DNA of 7,061 bases, taken from assembly GCA_021826565.1 (NCBI GenBank), contig JAKAZJ010000097.1, forward strand, positions 1-7,061, read 5' to 3'. The notes beneath the pieces are model-generated. The model had not been told where the DNA came from. It worked only from the letters and a program-made list of their open reading frames with translations, and did no database searches. The stretch is from Pseudomonadota bacterium. GTDB taxonomy: Bacteria > Pseudomonadota > Alphaproteobacteria > Acetobacterales > Acetobacteraceae. Position numbers and translations under genes: made by a program. Within the stretch, counting starts at the first letter, position 1; every line of letters starts with the position of its first letter. Shown piece by piece: positions 5,600-7,061 of the stretch.

Positions 5600-6780
5600 A
5601 AGCCTGGTATCTGTGCGAATGTCCGTATCCGTTCGTGCCCGACGATGTGTTGGCGAAGGCCGATTCCGTGCGCGCCAGCCTGCCCAATCGCTATGTCGAT
5701 CCGCGCCACGCCGCGGATCTGTATCATGAGGTACTGGACGAGTTCCTGCTATGCGACGAGCTCGGAATCAACGTGATCTCGAACGAGCATCACGCCGGCA
5801 TCAACTGCCTGTTCGGCGCCTCGCCGCTGTTCCTGGGCGCGCTCGCGCGGCAGACCCGCAACGTGCGGATTCTGTCGCTGGGCACGCTGATCTCGATCCG
5901 CAAGGATCCGGTGCGGATCGCCGAGGAATATGCCGCCGCCGACGTGCTTTCGCGCGGGCGGCTGGAGATCGGGTTCGTGAAATCGGGCGGGTCCGAGATG
6001 GCGTCGGGCAACGCCAACCCGGTCGGCTTCGTCGAACGGTTCTGGGAGGCAATCGACCTGATCATCGCCACGCTGACCCATCATGACGGGCCGATTTCCT
6101 GGGAGGGCAAGCATTACCGCCATCGCAGCATCAATGTCTGGCCGCCCGCCATGCAGCGCCCGCATCCGCCGCTATGGGCGGCGACCGGGGACCCGGCAAG
6201 TTCGGCCGAGCTGGCGCGGCGGGATATCCTGAACACCGTGGTGCTGCGCGGGCCGGAGGGGACGAAGAAAGCGTGGGACGCCTACAAGGCGGCGCGCACG
6301 GAAGCGGGGATGGCGCCGGCCGGGCCGGATCGGTTCGCCTATTCCGCGTTCGTCTATACCGGGGAGACGGACGAGGAAGCGGTGCGCATCGGCAGCCAAC
6401 TGCTGTGGTTCGTCAATACGTCTTTGAAACAGGCGCCGCAATATGGAAAGATGCTGCCCGGTCAGTCGCCGCCGGAAGCCGCGCCGGTGCTGTACCGCTC
6501 GAAACCGCCGCCGGGCGGGGCGGCGGGACGACCCGGGGCGATGCTGGCCGGGATCGATGCCGAACGCGCAATCGCGCAGGGGCTGATGTTCGCGGGCAAC
6601 CCGGATTCGGTGGTGCGCCAGATCAATGAGTTCCAGGCTAAGGTGGGCGGGTTCGACAATCTTGTTCTGATCGGGCGGTCCGGGTTCATGGATCATGCGC
6701 AGGCCGAGAAAGGATTGAAGCTGTTCGCCAAGGAAGTGCTGCCGCGCTTGCAGACCTCCGCGCTGGCGAGTGCCGCCTGA
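5596..6780 (+). CDS. LLM-class (luciferase-like) flavin-dependent monooxygenase
   Basis: This 394-residue protein belongs to the bacterial-luciferase-like TIM-barrel family, which uses reduced FMN supplied by a reductase and oxygen to oxygenate a substrate. Family features seen are SNEHHAG (Glu64-His65-His66, the luciferase EHH motif), LGTLISIRKDPVRIAEEYA (residues 95-113), the DVLSRGRLEIG motif (116-126), PPLWAATGDPASSAELA (191-207) and a C-terminal gate FAGNPDSVVRQINEFQ (332-347). A Pro/Gly-rich stretch at about 287-317 is probably a flexible loop. The ATG at 5596 is preceded by GGAGG 7 nt away, an excellent ribosome site, and overlaps the hydrolase stop. Close relatives by family include luciferase, SsuD, NtaA, and type II Baeyer-Villiger enzymes; I cannot assign one. 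No flavin reductase lies in the window, so reduced FMN must come from elsewhere. With a hydrolase immediately upstream, oxygenation followed by ester or lactone cleavage is plausible. Confidence 0.92.
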   Translation: MKAWYLCECPYPFVPDDVLAKADSVRASLPNRYVDPRHAADLYHEVLDEFLLCDELGINVISNEHHAGINCLFGASPLFLGALARQTRNVRILSLGTLISIRKDPVRIAEEYAAADVLSRGRLEIGFVKSGGSEMASGNANPVGFVERFWEAIDLIIATLTHHDGPISWEGKHYRHRSINVWPPAMQRPHPPLWAATGDPASSAELARRDILNTVVLRGPEGTKKAWDAYKAARTEAGMAPAGPDRFAYSAFVYTGETDEEAVRIGSQLLWFVNTSLKQAPQYGKMLPGQSPPEAAPVLYRSKPPPGGAAGRPGAMLAGIDAERAIAQGLMFAGNPDSVVRQINEFQAKVGGFDNLVLIGRSGFMDHAQAEKGLKLFAKEVLPRLQTSALASAA

Positions 6781-7061
6781 TGGACATTTACGATCTGCGA
6801 GCCGAGGCGGTGTTCGACCCGCGCCGGCATGTGGAGAAAATCCTCGGCCTGGCCGGCGAAGGCGACGTAACGGTGGCGTGCTGGGAGGCCGACCAGACTA
6901 GCCCGTATCATTGCCATCCGAACGCCACCGAGATCTATTTCTGCCTGGAGGGCGGCGGCGAGATGCGGACGCCGGACCAGGTGGTCCCGGTGCGACCCGG
7001 ATGCTTCGTGGTGCATCCGCGCGGGGAGCTGCACGAATACGTGAACGGCGCCACGCGCACC
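6780..7061 (+). CDS. Cupin-domain protein, N-terminal part (3' end outside window)
   Basis: Ninety-four residues are visible, beginning with the ATG at 6780-6782, whose A is the last base of the monooxygenase TGA (TGATG), so translation is probably coupled; no strong separate ribosome site is seen. Cupin motif 1 is HCHPNATEIYFCLEG (His44, His46, Glu51, Gly58). Motif 2 is GCFVVHPRGELHEYVN (Gly74, Pro80, Gly82, His85, Asn89), matching the family pattern exactly. The two His of motif 1, Glu51 and His85 form a complete metal site. Small single-domain cupins of this kind may be dioxygenases, isomerases or sensor-like proteins. Its place at the end of the rightward unit links it to the same substrate. 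The remaining sequence, probably short for a single-domain cupin, lies beyond the edge. Confidence 0.88.
   Translation, partial: MDIYDLRAEAVFDPRRHVEKILGLAGEGDVTVACWEADQTSPYHCHPNATEIYFCLEGGGEMRTPDQVVPVRPGCFVVHPRGELHEYVNGATRT

Noticed and set aside
4864..6780. 638-codon plus-strand frame running into the monooxygenase
   Set aside because: The part before 5596 is a Gly/Arg/Ala-rich shadow of the hydrolase in another frame. The monooxygenase has its own strong ribosome site and start.
1..7061. Mobile element, CRISPR array, tRNA, rRNA or integration site
   Set aside because: I saw no transposase or integrase motifs, no regularly spaced direct repeats beyond the single 26-bp duplication, and no tRNA-like cloverleaf.

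Overview
The window is GC-rich, densely packed bacterial DNA with strong G/C bias at third codon positions, so many long non-coding reading frames stay open. Codon use, gene families and tight gene spacing suggest an alphaproteobacterium. The TPR protein at the left edge is of a type I associate with Acetobacteraceae-like and rhizobial genomes. That placement is inference; no rRNA or other marker gene is present.

Layout, left to right. (1) 3-797 (+): C-terminal part of a TPR-repeat protein cut by the window start. It converges on the next gene across a 17-bp gap that overlaps a strong GC hairpin. (2) 4731-815 (-): a probable four-gene leftward unit, with a LysR-type regulator (4731-3814), a SucC-like CoA-ligase beta subunit (3747-2638), a SucD-like alpha subunit (2641-1778) and an SMP-30/gluconolactonase-family hydrolase (1717-815). 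The two ligase subunits overlap by ATGA. The gaps around the ligase pair are about 60-66 bp. (3) 4732-4831: a 100-bp divergent control region with a perfect 7-bp-arm dyad containing T-N11-A, as expected for a LysR operator, and a separate 10-bp inverted repeat linking its two ends. (4) 4832-7061 (+): a tightly coupled rightward unit of an alpha/beta hydrolase, a luciferase-like (LLM) flavin-dependent monooxygenase and a cupin cut by the window end. Their start and stop codons overlap (ATGA, then TGATG).

Taken together this looks like a LysR-controlled catabolic island. A coherent but unproven scheme is: the LLM enzyme oxygenates a substrate, possibly by Baeyer-Villiger chemistry; the alpha/beta hydrolase and/or the SMP-30 protein opens an ester or lactone; and the two-subunit ligase converts the resulting carboxylic acid to a CoA thioester. 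The ligase keeps the catalytic His and both key Glu residues of succinyl-CoA synthetase. It has lost several near-invariant motifs around the CoA/substrate/phosphate pocket, so it is probably not the housekeeping TCA-cycle enzyme. This is the most interesting point in the window.
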